A stretch of DNA of 64,000 bases from Marthasterias glacialis (lineage: Eukaryota > Echinodermata > Asteroidea > Forcipulatida > Asteriidae): contig OU452232.1 of assembly GCA_911728455.2 (NCBI GenBank), positions 2,019,501 through 2,083,500 of the forward strand, in the 5' to 3' direction. Under the pieces are notes generated by a model that had not been told where the DNA came from, searched no databases, and saw only the letters and a list, made by a program, of their open reading frames with translations. Every line of letters starts with the position of its first letter. Within the stretch, counting starts at the first letter, position 1. Shown piece by piece: positions 50,501 through 60,215 of this stretch. The translations under genes were made by a program, and so were the position numbers.

Positions 50501-51698
50501 ACAAAGAGTTGAAATTCTAAGCCTCTAACACTTGTTGGTAACATTTGTCAGCGAGTTGACCAACCATTTGAAACTATTCAACTAAACGGGCTGTGTAGGT
50601 TGGCACAGCTGTCTACAGAAATAGCTGTGTACATGTACTGTGTTTGTGCATTCACCACCTGATGTCATACATGTATTGCAGGCGTGCATAGTGCATTTAT
50701 CATTTAAAACCACAGTGGATGATGTTGAATGGTCAGTCAGTAGGAGGGTTGACTGTGTACAGTGTAGATGCATTCAGAACATGATATCATACTGCAGGCT
50801 GGCATAGTGCATCCATCCTTTAAAATCACACTGGATGATATTAAATGGTCAGACAGTAGGAGGGTTGACTGTGCATGCATTTACCACATGATGCCATATT
50901 GCAGGCTGCCATAGTTTACTATGTCAAACTGCATTGTACAGTAGATGAATGTCAGACAGTAGGAGGGTTAATGCCCCATAGGAATAACCTTTGGTTTGAT
51001 TTGACTGACTGAACTTTTTTTTTTCCTAGACTCAAAAGAAGCGTGTTCAGGAGCTACAAGAGAGAGTGACGAGTGCCAAAGAGGCATACTCTAACGCTTT
51101 ACACAACCTGGAGCAAATCAGCGATGAAATACATGAGCAACGACGCTATCAAGCTATCAAGCTTGGTGAAAGAGGGATGGGTGTAGGTGCCGAATCGACC
51201 CCGGAGATACCCATAGAGGTACCCTCAAATCGTTACAGCTACCCGTTTGATCAGATCCCATTGGCACAGTGCCAAGAGAGCCCTGGTTCCCCAAAAGGTT
51301 TCATCCCTGAGTCGATCTGTAAAGACGATATGTATGTACGCCGGCCCAAGTTACGCATGCTACGTAGACCCCTCAGCTTACAGGAGGACGATTTAACTCC
51401 GCCAGATCCACACTCGATACTCAAGGCATTCGAGTCAATCGATAGACTGGATGAGATGTCGGATACAGCGAGTTATCGCTCGGGGTTATCGTGTGAGAAT
51501 CTTGACGACTGTGACTCGGACTGTGATAGTGCGTTCTCCACACCCGGTCACTCGCGTCAAGGTAGCTATAATACCAAAGATACTGCTGATGCTGCCGAGG
51601 TCATTCAAAAACTACAGGAAAAGAAGGAGCAAAGTTCAGAGGTCAGCTGCCAGACATTTACTGGTGACATTGATGAACAAGCTGGATCGTTGGTTTAA
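41482..51698 (+). CDS. SH3BP5: SH3BP5-type protein (SH3 domain-binding protein 5 / Rab11 GEF family), complete, seven exons
   Basis: Exons 41482-41523, 46861-46923, 47758-47886, 48603-48764, 49641-49771, 50320-50362 and 51030-51698 join to a 412-residue protein. All six introns are GT-AG and all phases agree. Residues 1-230 or so form the family's long coiled coil: DPRIKLELERLNTATDEINS at the N-terminus, then KKLGSCIEKARPYYEARQKA and RPYYEARQ/RPYFEMKSK repeats of the family pattern. Family members (vertebrate SH3BP5/Sab and SH3BP5L, worm REI-1) activate Rab11 through this coiled coil, and Sab also docks JNK on mitochondria. The acidic, Ser-rich tail (about 240-412) is poorly conserved. It holds RRPLSL at about 302-307, which fits a basic-plus-hydrophobic MAPK docking pattern; that reading is inference. 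The start Met opens MAATEEEEIDPRIK, as expected for the family. The length lies between typical SH3BP5L and SH3BP5. Confidence 0.96.
43505..43705 (+). mobile_element. SINE-like repeat, family D
   Basis: The head has GGGTTCAAATCCCACCCAAG, then TGCCTGTGAGGTTTG, AAAGTACTGAGTACACAGTG, GACATTGGTGTATGGGC and ATTCTTTATCCCCGATGCAA. The box-B-like head is clearest in this copy. Confidence 0.8.
44650..44770 (-). mobile_element. SINE-like repeat, family D (fragment)
   Basis: Inverted partial copy: GATGTGTGATAAGCTC, TATACTCAGTGCTTTCGAGT and CCTGTGGGAAAAAAA on the plus strand are complements of the family D body. Confidence 0.65.
45325..45440 (+). repeat. Dispersed repeat shared with 5725-5845
   Basis: Contains CAGGTCTGATTGCTTTATTC, CCAAGGCATTTTCTTCTTGA and GGAACATTTCAAGGGCACCA in the same order as the first copy. 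Confidence 0.7.
46450..46664 (-). mobile_element. tRNA-derived SINE, family A
   Basis: The minus strand has the head TGTCTTGGCCGAACGGTTTA, box B GGTTCGAGTCC, TGTCCTTAAGCAAGACAC and AAAGAACCCAGTGCACTTAT. The 3' tail is missing. It lies in SH3BP5 intron 1, antisense to the gene. Confidence 0.88.
46861..46923 (+). CDS. SH3BP5: SH3BP5 exon 2
   Basis: Encodes LELERLNTATDEINSMELQL plus D. Acceptor TTTTTGCAG, donor GAT|GTAAGT, phase 0 on both sides. Start of the coiled coil. Confidence 0.95.
47028..47155 (-). repeat. Dispersed repeat, inverted copy of 20275-20420
   Basis: Contains CACAGTGAGGTATTATTATT, CAATTGAAAAACACAAGA, GACTTGTCCAGTCATGAGTT and CACAGGCCTCAGGCCTG, complementary to the RIM-intron copy. 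Confidence 0.7.
47225..47405 (+). mobile_element. SINE-like repeat, family D
   Basis: GGGTCCAAATCCCACCCAAG, AAAGTACTGAGTTTACAGTG, ACACATCGGTGTATGGGC and ATTCTTTATCCCCGATGCAA in the family order. Confidence 0.78.
47527..47690 (-). mobile_element. tRNA-derived SINE, family A (internally deleted)
   Basis: The minus strand has GTCATGGCCGAGCGGATAAG at the head and TAAAGCGCTATATAAAAACT at the tail, with most of the body missing, including box B and the AAAGAACCCAGTG block. In SH3BP5 intron 2. Confidence 0.75.
47758..47886 (+). CDS. SH3BP5: SH3BP5 exon 3
   Basis: 43 codons starting EARALFRQSLTEST and ending YEARQKAKE. Acceptor CTTCTCAG, donor GAG|GTTAGT, phase 0 on both sides. Core of the N-terminal coiled coil. 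Confidence 0.95.
48603..48764 (+). CDS. SH3BP5: SH3BP5 exon 4
   Basis: 54 codons starting CQQETQKAAVRFERANSMLA and ending MLNHATMK. Acceptor TGTAAACAG, donor AAG|GTAAAT. Open frame continues a short way into the intron, but the family alignment and the next acceptor place the exon end here. Confidence 0.94.
49018..49371 (+). pseudogene. Costars (ABRA-like) open reading frame in SH3BP5 intron 4
   Basis: A 117-codon frame starting MTMANSDGSENGSTNGQ. From about residue 25 it resembles the region before and into the costars domain of ABRA/STARS actin-binding Rho-activating proteins: KIAAWKAVEQKHKDKQ, FSEWERASHQKL, DDPEYARPVSGSMTAIRGQA, EIPNLIHVIQDVGQKSNKDG and PVTF. The frame stops just where the domain should continue. 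A weak donor-like AAG|GTCTAT lies at that point, so it could be exon 1 of a nested gene, but no continuation was found before SH3BP5 exon 5. The frame lies between 23-bp near-identical direct repeats (48874-48896 and 49373-49395), which suggests an inserted gene fragment. There is no poly(A) before the right repeat, which argues against a simple processed copy. Confidence 0.6.
49641..49771 (+). CDS. SH3BP5: SH3BP5 exon 5
   Basis: Encodes VAEADQEKRVSEQEHMQTAG through RRAINKS plus two bases of an Arg codon. Acceptor CATTTGTAG, donor AG|GTAAGC, phase 0 in and phase 2 out. Confidence 0.95.
49860..50264 (+). mobile_element. tRNA-derived SINE, family A (full length)
   Basis: Head GTGTGTCGTGGTCAAGCCGC with box B GGTTCGAGTCC, TAAGCAAGACACTTAACCAG, AAAGAACCCAGTTACACTTA, CAGTTGCTGCTGAATGCGCC, then GCGCTATATAAGA and a TTATTATTATT tail. 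It lies in SH3BP5 intron 5, sense orientation. The complete head-to-tail structure helps to define the family. Confidence 0.9.
50320..50362 (+). CDS. SH3BP5: SH3BP5 exon 6
   Basis: Encodes the end of an Arg codon and PYFEMKSKLNFQLE. Acceptor ATTTTTCAG, donor GAG|GTAAGT. A 43-bp micro-exon-like exon with the second RPYFE motif. Confidence 0.94.
50590..50970 (+). repeat. Diverged ~118-bp tandem repeat, three units
   Basis: Each unit has a CATGATGTCATA-like block, TGCAGGCTGGCATAGTGCAT, TGGATGATATTAAATGGTCA and CAGTAGGAGGGTTGACTGTG. Units are diverged, so the array is old. SH3BP5 intron 6. Confidence 0.8.
51030..51698 (+). CDS. SH3BP5: SH3BP5 exon 7 (terminal)
   Basis: 222 codons plus TAA. Begins TQKKRVQELQERVTSAKEAY, finishing the coiled coil near IHEQRRYQAIKLGERG. 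It then enters a Pro/Ser/Asp-rich tail with VRRPKLRMLRRPLSLQEDD and a Cys/Asp-rich DDCDSDCDSAF stretch and ends DEQAGSLV. Acceptor TTTTCCTAG. Confidence 0.95.
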   Translation, partial: TQKKRVQELQERVTSAKEAYSNALHNLEQISDEIHEQRRYQAIKLGERGMGVGAESTPEIPIEVPSNRYSYPFDQIPLAQCQESPGSPKGFIPESICKDDMYVRRPKLRMLRRPLSLQEDDLTPPDPHSILKAFESIDRLDEMSDTASYRSGLSCENLDDCDSDCDSAFSTPGHSRQGSYNTKDTADAAEVIQKLQEKKEQSSEVSCQTFTGDIDEQAGSLV

Positions 51699-53357
51699 CA
51701 TTTGAACCTTGTTTGACCTTTAAACCTTGTTTGACCTTTATTTTAGAATCAATATCAGCATTTTTCTTCTCTCTATTTTTATTGAAGTAAATGTCTTTAT
51801 GTAAATTTAATTATTTTCAGTATTGTTCATGTTTGTGATCACCTTTAAAAGAACGTGTGGTATTTGTTGTGGCGTTTATATTGACAAAGACGACTTTCAG
51901 GAAGCTAGTGCAAGAAAAGAAGGAAACCAGTTGCAAACAATGTACTAGCCTTTGCACTTTGGCTGGTAACCAGCTTTTGCTGAGGAAGATGTATTTGTAG
52001 AGAGTTTTTTGCTTCACAGTTTTATGATCTCAAGCGTCAATGATTGGACCGTTATTAAGTCATCCGCCGCTGTTTCCTGATGGAAATATTCATGTGTTCT
52101 ACTTGAATATTGATGAACCAATCAGGGTAGCTTCAATGCATTTATGCTAATTTTGAAGGAGTGGTTTCAACATCTTCTACCATAAAGTGTCCTGTTGTTC
52201 AAGTGAATGAGAGAATTTTAACCAAGCATTTCTTTATTTGCAAGTAAAAAAAAAATTCCACTTTGAAAACCTTGTATTCAGATTTTTACGTCAGAACAAA
52301 CGGAAAACCTTTGGTTGATTTGGAGTCTGACAAAAAGCTTTTAAATTGCCTCAAATGTAACATCATCATAATTTGGGAAGCTAATCATTCTCACTGAAAA
52401 GCTGAATTGAGAAGAACCTGGCCACAAGTGTGATTGAACAGCATGCATGCAAGGGTGCCCTTGGCAGCTGGCCACACTGGCCAATATATGACCGTGGAGC
52501 ACAGCCAGAGATAGAAAGTGTTTGATTTTTCCAGAGGGAGAAAAGCCCTCACGGCACAGGAGAGAACCAATGCACAACTCTATGCACATATGGCCCTAGC
52601 CTGGAAGCGAACCAGGGCCACCAGTGGTGAGAGGCGAGTGCTTTATGCACAAGCCACCAACCCCACCTTCATGTGGGATCTAAAAAAAATTTGGTTACAC
52701 GTAGGACGTGGAATGAAATCCTATAAATGGTTGAAAGAATTAATGGATAAAACATGTCACTGTAAAGAAAATGTGATCTCTTAAGCAGGAAAAGTCTCAA
52801 ACAGGTCTGATCCAATTCTACTTTATAATGAAATTTAAAATTATTTGGAACATTCATTGCTTTTCTCAGTGCAAGAATGCCAACACCAGAAAAATGTCTC
52901 GTCATTTTTTTGGCTCATCTGAATGAGTCACCACAAGACACCCCTTAGTAATGTTCCAATATGATTACATTGCATATAATTATGATTACATTTACAAGTG
53001 ATCCTTTTGATTCATATTTAAACCAAATTAATCACTTCATCAGTATTAACAAATAAATTAAACCTTTACAAGTGCCAAAACACTTCAACTTGTCAAATTA
53101 CCAATCGACATGTATATTATTTGGGGCAAGTCCGTTGAAATTCACATTAACCGTAACCACAGTCTGGGTTCCAAATACCCACTGGACAGAATTCTGTAAC
53201 TTCAGCAATAAGCCTGTAGTCCGAATACGGTACTGTTACGCTTTTTCAAGTCAAAACCTCATACTAGAGGTTCAGCAGATTATATAAAAATAAAGCAATA
53301 TTTTAGATATTGTAAAATGTGTATCTGGCCCAGTGAAAGTTCTGAGTTACAAGACCT

Positions 53358-53464
53358 GGGGTGGATTTCTCAAAGCGCTAGGACTAGTCTTATCTCAAGT
53401 TAGGATGAGTAACTAGTCCTAACTTATCATAAGTTAGGACTTATAGTTTTGTGAAATCCACCCC
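53358..53464. mobile_element. 107-bp foldback MITE
   Basis: Left end GGGGTGGATTTCTCAAAG, right end TTTTGTGAAATCCACCCC, with AGGACTAGTC/CTAGTCCTAAC and AAGTTAGGA palindromes inside. Almost the whole element pairs with itself. Confidence 0.8.
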
Positions 53465-55080
53465 ATTTTCAATTTCATGGCGTTGCTTACCGAAGAATTT
53501 TATGCTTACAGCACCCTGTAAAACGCATACTTCTATGGGCTGTGGCAGGGCATAAGCGCAGAAGTCCACGGTAAACAGAGCCATGTGGTAAGCAGGCTTT
53601 GTTATCTAGTGGAGACTTTCTTCCAAATGGAGCCCTTGTCTGGTTGTTTTTTAGCAAACCTTGGCTTAGACTCCAGGCTCCAGGCTGCATTTGATGTTGG
53701 AACCACCATGCGAAATGCACACTGCTCCAAAATTAACAATAAAGCCCAAGCTGGTGCCTAAGCCTAGGCTTGGAAAAGACCCCGAAGTCACAAAATCTCA
53801 TCCAGAAACCCAGATGTCTGATACCTGTGGTCAAGATAATGTGGATAACTGTGGAATTGCCCTTTTGATTTTTTTTTAAATCGTTATAATTTGACAGGGT
53901 AAAACATGTATAGTGTATAGTATGTATGTAGCCAGAGATATCACATTTAAGTAAAGTATTTTCGTACCTGTGTACATGTGTTGATTGTACAGTAATGCAA
54001 TAATATATGGTACAAGAAATTGTAGTTTGTAGATTTTTCTAAAGTTTGAACCTATTCTATATTTATCCTAGGTGGGATAAGGACACAGGGGTTAAAGTTG
54101 ATATGTACATTGATTTACAAATGCGTGTTTATGGTGACACTGTGTTAAAGTCTCCACTGTGCACGTAACATCATAGGACAATTTTTATTTGGGCGAATCA
54201 GACAAATTTGCTAAGCTCCATTCTTTCTCCGCTTAGGCAGCTTTATGTCATTGGGCCTGGTTGCAAGTCATGTACATTACAGTAACATATTTCTGCTAAG
54301 CAAAGATTGTCTGGGCTTATCAAGTTTGTAAGGTCAGCATATATAGAAATATAATGTGGAGAATGCCAAGCTCAATGGTAGTCTTTGTCAGCTGTCCATG
54401 TACTTCAGGTGAGGACATGGAGTATGAATACCATGTGACATGCCTGTATGGCAAACTTAACTAAATCAACCAATGGGAAAGCTGACATTTGCCATACAGC
54501 TAAAATGGCAGTGTGTGTGAATTGCCTCCAAGCACAATACACACAGATAATTACACACACTGCATTCTTTAGGTTCTAGTTCTATGGCCTAGCATGACCA
54601 TGAAGTTCACCCACTACAATACTTTATTGAACGATTTTTTAGATACATTTACAGAAGGCTGCTTCAGTACAATTGCAATGATAATGAGTTTATGAATAAT
54701 TATCAGATTGTGAATTATTAAGTGAATTCTCTCATTGGATTCTGACTGAAATATTGTTCAAGGTTCGTTTGTACATGTATGAAGATACCCATGCCTTGTG
54801 TTAGAAAGGTACAGTACATGTAGTTTATGTTTTAGTTTATATCAAAATAAACGACTAAGATCTTTTAGTTTTACGCACACTGGTCACAAATGCTGACATC
54901 TAGTTTGCATATTCATCACTTACCTCGGAAAATAGACCAATCCGGTTCAGCCATCTTGTTTTTTCTCAGATCTTTGGAACCGAGGCTGGAGGGACAAAAT
55001 AGTCTGGTTCCTTTGAGTTATCATGATAATCAGTATTTAGTATTTGTATTGCATACAAGGAACTCAACAAACAGTGGTAT

Positions 55081-55792
55081 TAGGATTTGAAACTTTGCAT
55101 GGTGGAGATACAATCTAGATAGGTTTGTGGTAACACCATGGAAATATCTCCCAGGAGTAGGATTTGAAACTTTGCATGGTGGAGATACAATCTAGAGAGG
55201 TTTGTGGTCACACCATGGAAATATCTCCCATGAGTAGGATTTGAAACTTTGCATGGTGGAGATACTATCTAGAGAGGTTTGTGGTAACACCATGGAAATA
55301 TCTCCCATGAGTAGGGTTTGAAACTTTGCATGGTGGAGATACAATCTAGAGAGGTTTGTGGTAACACCATGGAAATATCTCCCATGAGTAGGATTTGAAA
55401 CTTTGCATGGTGGAGATACAATCTAGAGAGGTTTGTGGTAACACCATGGAAATATCTCCCATGAGTAGGATTTGAAACTTTGCATGGTGGAGATACTATC
55501 TAGAGAGGTTTGTGGTAACACCATGGAGATATCTCCCATGAGTAGGATTTGAAACTTTGCATGGTGGAGATACAATCTAGAGATGTTTGTGGTAACACCA
55601 TGGAAATATCTCCCATGAGTAGGGTTTGAAACTTTGCATGGTGGAGATACAATCTAGAGAGGTTTGTGGTAACACCATGGAAACATCTCCCGTGAGTAGC
55701 ATTTGAAACTTTGCATGGGATACAATCCCTTTGTAGGGATACAATCTAGTGAGGTTTGAGGTAACACCATGTACATGAAATATCTCTCTGAG
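55081..55792 (+). repeat. 77-bp tandem repeat, about nine copies
   Basis: Unit starts TAGGATTTGAAACTTTGCAT, continues GGTGGAGATACAATCTAGAG, AGGTTTGTGGTAACACCATG and ends GAAATATCTCCCATGAG. Copies are nearly identical except the last, which has an inserted ACAATC-containing segment. Spacing of exactly 77 bp is seen between the first two copies. Confidence 0.96.
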
Positions 55793-57256
55793 TTGCCTTG
55801 GTTCTGAAAAGAACCAGGGATGTAACAGCTTGACGTATGATCTGAGCATCTTCAGGAGAAAGGTTGAGGTAGATACTCGACAACCAACTCAAGAATGTAC
55901 TGGATTACAAATGCAAAGTTGAACTGTAGCAAAATGATGAGATTTGAAGTGACTTGTGATTCTTTAGTTTCAAAACTTTGCATTCATAAAAAAATAAAGA
56001 AATATTTGGAACTTCATCCTTTTTTCATGTCTTACACCGTGTTTTTAACAATCTCAGCATTTTTAAGGTTTTGTTCGACCCCCCTAAAAGTAATATGCCA
56101 AGTTTTCTTGAGCAGAACATTTTGTGAGTTAAGGAATTATGAAAGTGTTTCATTTTGGTATTCCTAAATTTATCGGAGGTTGAGGGATCCCTAAATCAGA
56201 CTTTGTGGGTCCGGGATCTTTCATTTTGAAACAGTTTTTAAAACTAACAATTTTTTGTTTATTTTTGTTTATTTGTAGAATTTGTTGTGATGCTTAGCTA
56301 TGATGTCTGGCACTATGCCGGATGGACTGCTTACATTGTAACAACGAAACATTGTTTTTTTGTCTTTTACTCTTTTAATACCTTACATTTCTTACATTCA
56401 TGGATAACACTATATATAAATGTTTGATGGTTCGTATTCTACCAGGTCACCTTGTGTTGTTAAATAAAATATAGTTTTAATATTCATTCATTGACAATGT
56501 TTGTGTACTCTTGATTATTTTTACAAATATATAGACCATGTGACCTGTGACATCACATGTTTACAAAAGAGCCACAGAGCATGGACTTCCTGCAGGCACA
56601 ATTTGTACACAGCTCAATGGAAGAAAACATCAAATCTAACATATCCTGGTATTTCATGGAGATTGTACCGTCTGATTTTCATCAACTTTTGATTGAAGAA
56701 AGGGGAGCACATCACAAAACTTGTTCAGCTGTTACTTTTATAACTCTTGTTGATAAATGTGGAATTCAAGACACAAAATGTAAAATTCCCCATATGACAA
56801 GTGTAGCATCTTGCCTACCAGGAGATGCCCTGGAATGTACAAGGTCACTCTTTTTGTAAACAACGGTTACATGGTCTTACAGTAAGTAGCTCTGAATGCT
56901 TTACACATACAGATTGAAGGCCGAAATGCACATGGGATGTAAAAATGGCTGCCGCGAACCTGACAAGCTTACCTGTAGAAATCCCTGGGTGATAAAACCC
57001 CAGGTAATTCATGGGGAATTTTAACCCCACCTCCACCCCTTGTTTGATTGGAACTTGCTGCATCTTCACTCAAAATGAACACTGGTATGCCCACCAAGGG
57101 GGTAGTCATTGACGTTACTGCAAAGGAGGGGTGGCGGCCCTAGGGGTAAGTAACCTGGTATTATCATGCACAACATCCCTGACCTAACAACTATATTTTC
57201 CAATTGTTTTCACTAAAACTGATCACTAATTTGTTTCGCAGGTTGGTTGTGTGAAT

Positions 57257-57832
57257 CAATGGGAGACTTTTGAGACGCTGGTTGCAGCAGACACAACGGT
57301 CCTTTTTGACAGTGTGTGAACATTCGTATGTGAGTAGCTCTGAGCATGCGTACTACTGGGGCGTGTTTTGGCGACCTCGACAAGAAACAAGTTTCTGGAA
57401 CGTCAAATTCACAGACCAGAACAATTTTTGAGAGCTACGCAAAAACGGGTCGGTAACCAGGAACAGATTGTGACGTGGGTACATTTCTTAGAAATTAATG
57501 TTCTGAAAATGTACAGCCTTCTTTTTATTTTCATGTAATGGAACTTAGTTTTTGTAATTTTATCAACATTGTTGGATTGGTATGCTTTAATATGTTTCAT
57601 TTTTAAAAGAATTCTATCGAAACTATTTTTATATTTGTGGAATCAGCCACCTTGAAACCAAGCCTAACCGAGCCAACAACTTGGTTACGGTTTGGTCGGA
57701 ACAGCTGCGTCACTGCGGTTGAACAGAACACCTAAACCAATGACCGAAGCTCAAACTTGTTTCTGGTCAAGATCGCCAAAATACGCCCCTGGTGAGAACT
57801 GTGAAATTGGACCGTCCAAAAGTCTCCCATTG
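57257..57832. mobile_element. 576-bp element with long terminal inverted repeats
   Basis: Left end CAATGGGAGACTTTTGAGAC and right end GTCCAAAAGTCTCCCATTG are complementary. Further in, GGGCGTGTTTTGGCGACCTC and AAGAAACAAGTTT pair with AAACTTGTTTCTGGTCAAGA and CGCCAAAATACGCCCC. No open frame of note and no clear target duplication. Confidence 0.85.
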
Positions 57833-57953
57833 CAAACTAAAAAATGGAAATTAATATAATATTATTTACAAAATAACTTACAAAATATGTTAAGAGACTT
57901 TTGCAGTATGTAGCAGTCGACAACCGGCTTCTTTTTTTATCTTCTGTAAAGTC

Positions 57954-58182
57954 GTGTCTGAATTGGCAGCTATGGCTACAGCTGGATCACCACCTGATGC
58001 GTTGAAGCATAGACTGCCCTTAGAAAAAACCCTTAGCAACAGCCACAGTCGCCAATTAGGACACAGACTTAGGCTGTATCCATATTTGTGGTTACAGCTG
58101 CGGCTGTTGCTAAGGGTGTCCTATACTTCAACGCATGATGTCGCAGCGATCAAGCCGTAGCCGTAGCTGCCAATTCGGACAC
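57954..58182. mobile_element. 229-bp palindromic element
   Basis: Outer arms GTGTCTGAATTGGCAGCTAT and GTAGCTGCCAATTCGGACAC, middle arms GATGCGTTGAAGCATAGAC and CTATACTTCAACGCATGATG, inner arms CCTTAGCAACAGCCACAG and CGGCTGTTGCTAAGG. Almost the whole sequence folds on itself. Confidence 0.85.
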
Positions 58183-58689
58183 AGCCTAACTCAAGAACGT
58201 TGGATTTACCCAGTTAGTCTGCTGCCACCTAGAGGCTCAAAAGTCTCTCATCATTACAGAAATGAAAACAGACAGCATTCTTCGGCTGCATATGAATCAA
58301 GTGACTTTGGCTACGTCTATGGCCATTGGCTGCAACGTCAACGTTGAAGAATGGGTCTTTTCAGTGATCTGTCCATAGCCAGGGCCAAAAACATCAATGC
58401 GGACAAGGCCTTAGTCGATACAATACAAGTCATAAAGAACATTGGATTTACCCGGTTAGTTTGCTGCCACCTAGAGGCTCAAAAGTCCCTCATTATTACA
58501 AGCAGAAATAAAAACACAGCATTCTTAGTGTATACAATAACAGTCATAAATCACCCAATACAAAAAATATACATCTTTTCATTTCCAATGATAAACATTG
58601 CTGATTATGTACAAAACTTACTACATAGAAAACTACAAATATTTGACTCGGCTTTAACATAATAGTACTACACATCTGAGTTTCAGAAA

Positions 58690-59215
58690 ATTGACCAGTT
58701 GCCGCTGGGGAGTTTTATTTTTCTCGACAACCCTGACGGGATTATTTTTGTCAGAGTTGCCGGAATCATTTTTCTTTGAGAGTACTGCTGGCACAAAGAA
58801 ACCCTGACTTGACAAAGCCACGAGAACAAAGATTCTCTTTATTGCATCATGCGTTTTGTTTTCTCAACCGAGAAAATGTCAAATTCACACACTGTGAATT
58901 GCAAAACATCGCCAGTTACCTACGGCATAGGATTAGTTTTAAACCCAGAACCATGGCTCGGTTCCTGGTTCACTCTGACTTACCTCCATTGTGCCAAAAT
59001 ACAATAAATAAACAATGATGGAAGCCTCTTGATGTCTCTTTTTAATCCTCTTCTTGGAACAAAAGGACAAAGGTCTGGAATCGGGGATCACACAAAAACC
59101 ACCTTTCAATACCAAGAAAACGCCAACAAATTCAAGACCATGATTTGTCTTTGTGTGGCCGTGTGTGTGGTCTGGGCATGCTCAGAAGCAGAATGTCTGG
59201 GCGACCTTTGCTCCG
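58690..59215 (+). repeat. ~525-bp dispersed repeat, inverted partner of 62130-62660
   Basis: Blocks in order: CCGCTGGGGAGTTTTATTTT, GGCACAAAGAAACCCTGACT, TTTTCTCAACCGAGAAAATG, GGTTCCTGGTTCACTCTGAC, ACAATGATGGAAGCCTCTTG and AAAAACCACCTTTCAATACC. The same blocks occur inverted inside the crotonase gene at 62130-62660 and partly at 5.0-5.2 kb. Confidence 0.85.
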
Positions 59216-59639
59216 GTATTCAGAAAATTACACAATGGCGTCTTTACATGGCCTCCATTTTCAGGCAGGGGAAATGTTTGTGTGTATACACATCATCTGG
59301 CGCCAACTGGTTAAACTAACTCCATTCTTAGCGACATACATGTAGTTATTAGCCTGCTGAGAAATGTTTTGATCACATCGATGCAACATCAATTTTGATG
59401 TAAATTTGTGTGATTTTTACCCTTCAGTCTTCTGGCTGCTTTGTGCAACTTTTTTTGAGTCAATCATTAAAAAATTAAATAAATGAAAATCTTGAAAAAC
59501 CAAACTAAACTTATGCCATTGCACAGTTTAAAAAAACCCAGAAAAACCTCAAACTTAAAGTTTGTTCTAGTCTGTTAATCATGTCAAATTCCATTCTACT
59601 TATACTACTGCTACTACACGGTTTTATGTGGCATGTTCC

Positions 59640-59900
59640 CTGAAGTCAAGGGTTGGACGCATTCATGGTCATGTCAGGATGGCTTGATCACATTTCTCCT
59701 TGCATCCCAGTCTTGGACAAGGTTTGAGTAGATGCACTTGAGGTCGACTGGGATGTTGTCCATCCAGCACTTTCTTGGGCGACCACGTTGGCAAAACACC
59801 CTCAACCTGTATTTCAAGCACTTCCTTCCGCCACTTTTCATCACTCATGCATAGGATGTGCCCAATACAGTCTATCCCATCTGACTACTTCCTAGAACAC
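59640..59900 (-). pseudogene. LINE reverse-transcriptase C-terminal remnant
   Basis: The minus strand carries IGHILCMSDEKWRKEVLE and then, in another frame, QRGRPRKCWMDNIPVDLK followed by YSNLVQDWDARRNVIKPS and a stop. A G-H-x-L-x-M segment followed by GRPRKRWxDNI and a Trp/Arg-rich tail is the usual end of many LINE polyproteins. The frame change shows it is dead. No upstream reverse-transcriptase core was seen, so it is 5'-truncated. Confidence 0.7.
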
Positions 59901-60123
59901 CTAGACGCGCTCTTAGTCCATCCAGTAGCACAATATTCTGAATTGGTGTTATTTTTTTAAGTAACAAGATCTGGTGGAATAACTCCTCAAGAGGTAAGTT
60001 AATTATATAAATATTAAAATAACACATTACTAGCTTTAAATTAAGTTTAAATCAATTCTGAACAAATGTCAGAGGAGTTCTGTGTGATAAAGCATTGCAT
60101 TACATCACCAACCTTGTATTCAT

Positions 60124-60215
60124 TTACTCTTTGGACTCGAAAGATCCACCTCTACCCACTCCTTTGACAAACTGCATCGCACCTGGCAATGACTCTGTGC
60201 TAAGAACTTCCGAAC
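60124..60215 (-). CDS. Crotonase-family gene, terminal exon
   Basis: Acceptor TTCCTCAG. Completes a Gly codon and encodes SEVLSTESLPGAMQFVKGVG to GSFESKE, stop TAA at 60124-60126. The tail GVGRGGSFE resembles the C-terminus of bacterial homologues. Confidence 0.9.

Larger units (their letters stand above)
51699..60123. other. SH3BP5 3' flank and convergent intergenic region
   Basis: The 3' UTR end is not defined. AATAAA motifs occur at about 53055, 53288, 53739 and 54845, and I cannot choose among them. Apart from the listed repeats, I see no conserved coding sequence. A 100-codon frame at 56557-56859 has no recognisable motif or splice context. Confidence 0.6.

Noticed and set aside
55081-55792. 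CRISPR-like or coding interpretation of the 77-bp repeats
   Set aside because: The whole unit is repeated with no variable spacers, and frames through it are interrupted.
56557-56859. 100-codon plus frame in the convergent region
   Set aside because: No motif or splice context recognised; may be 3' UTR or chance.
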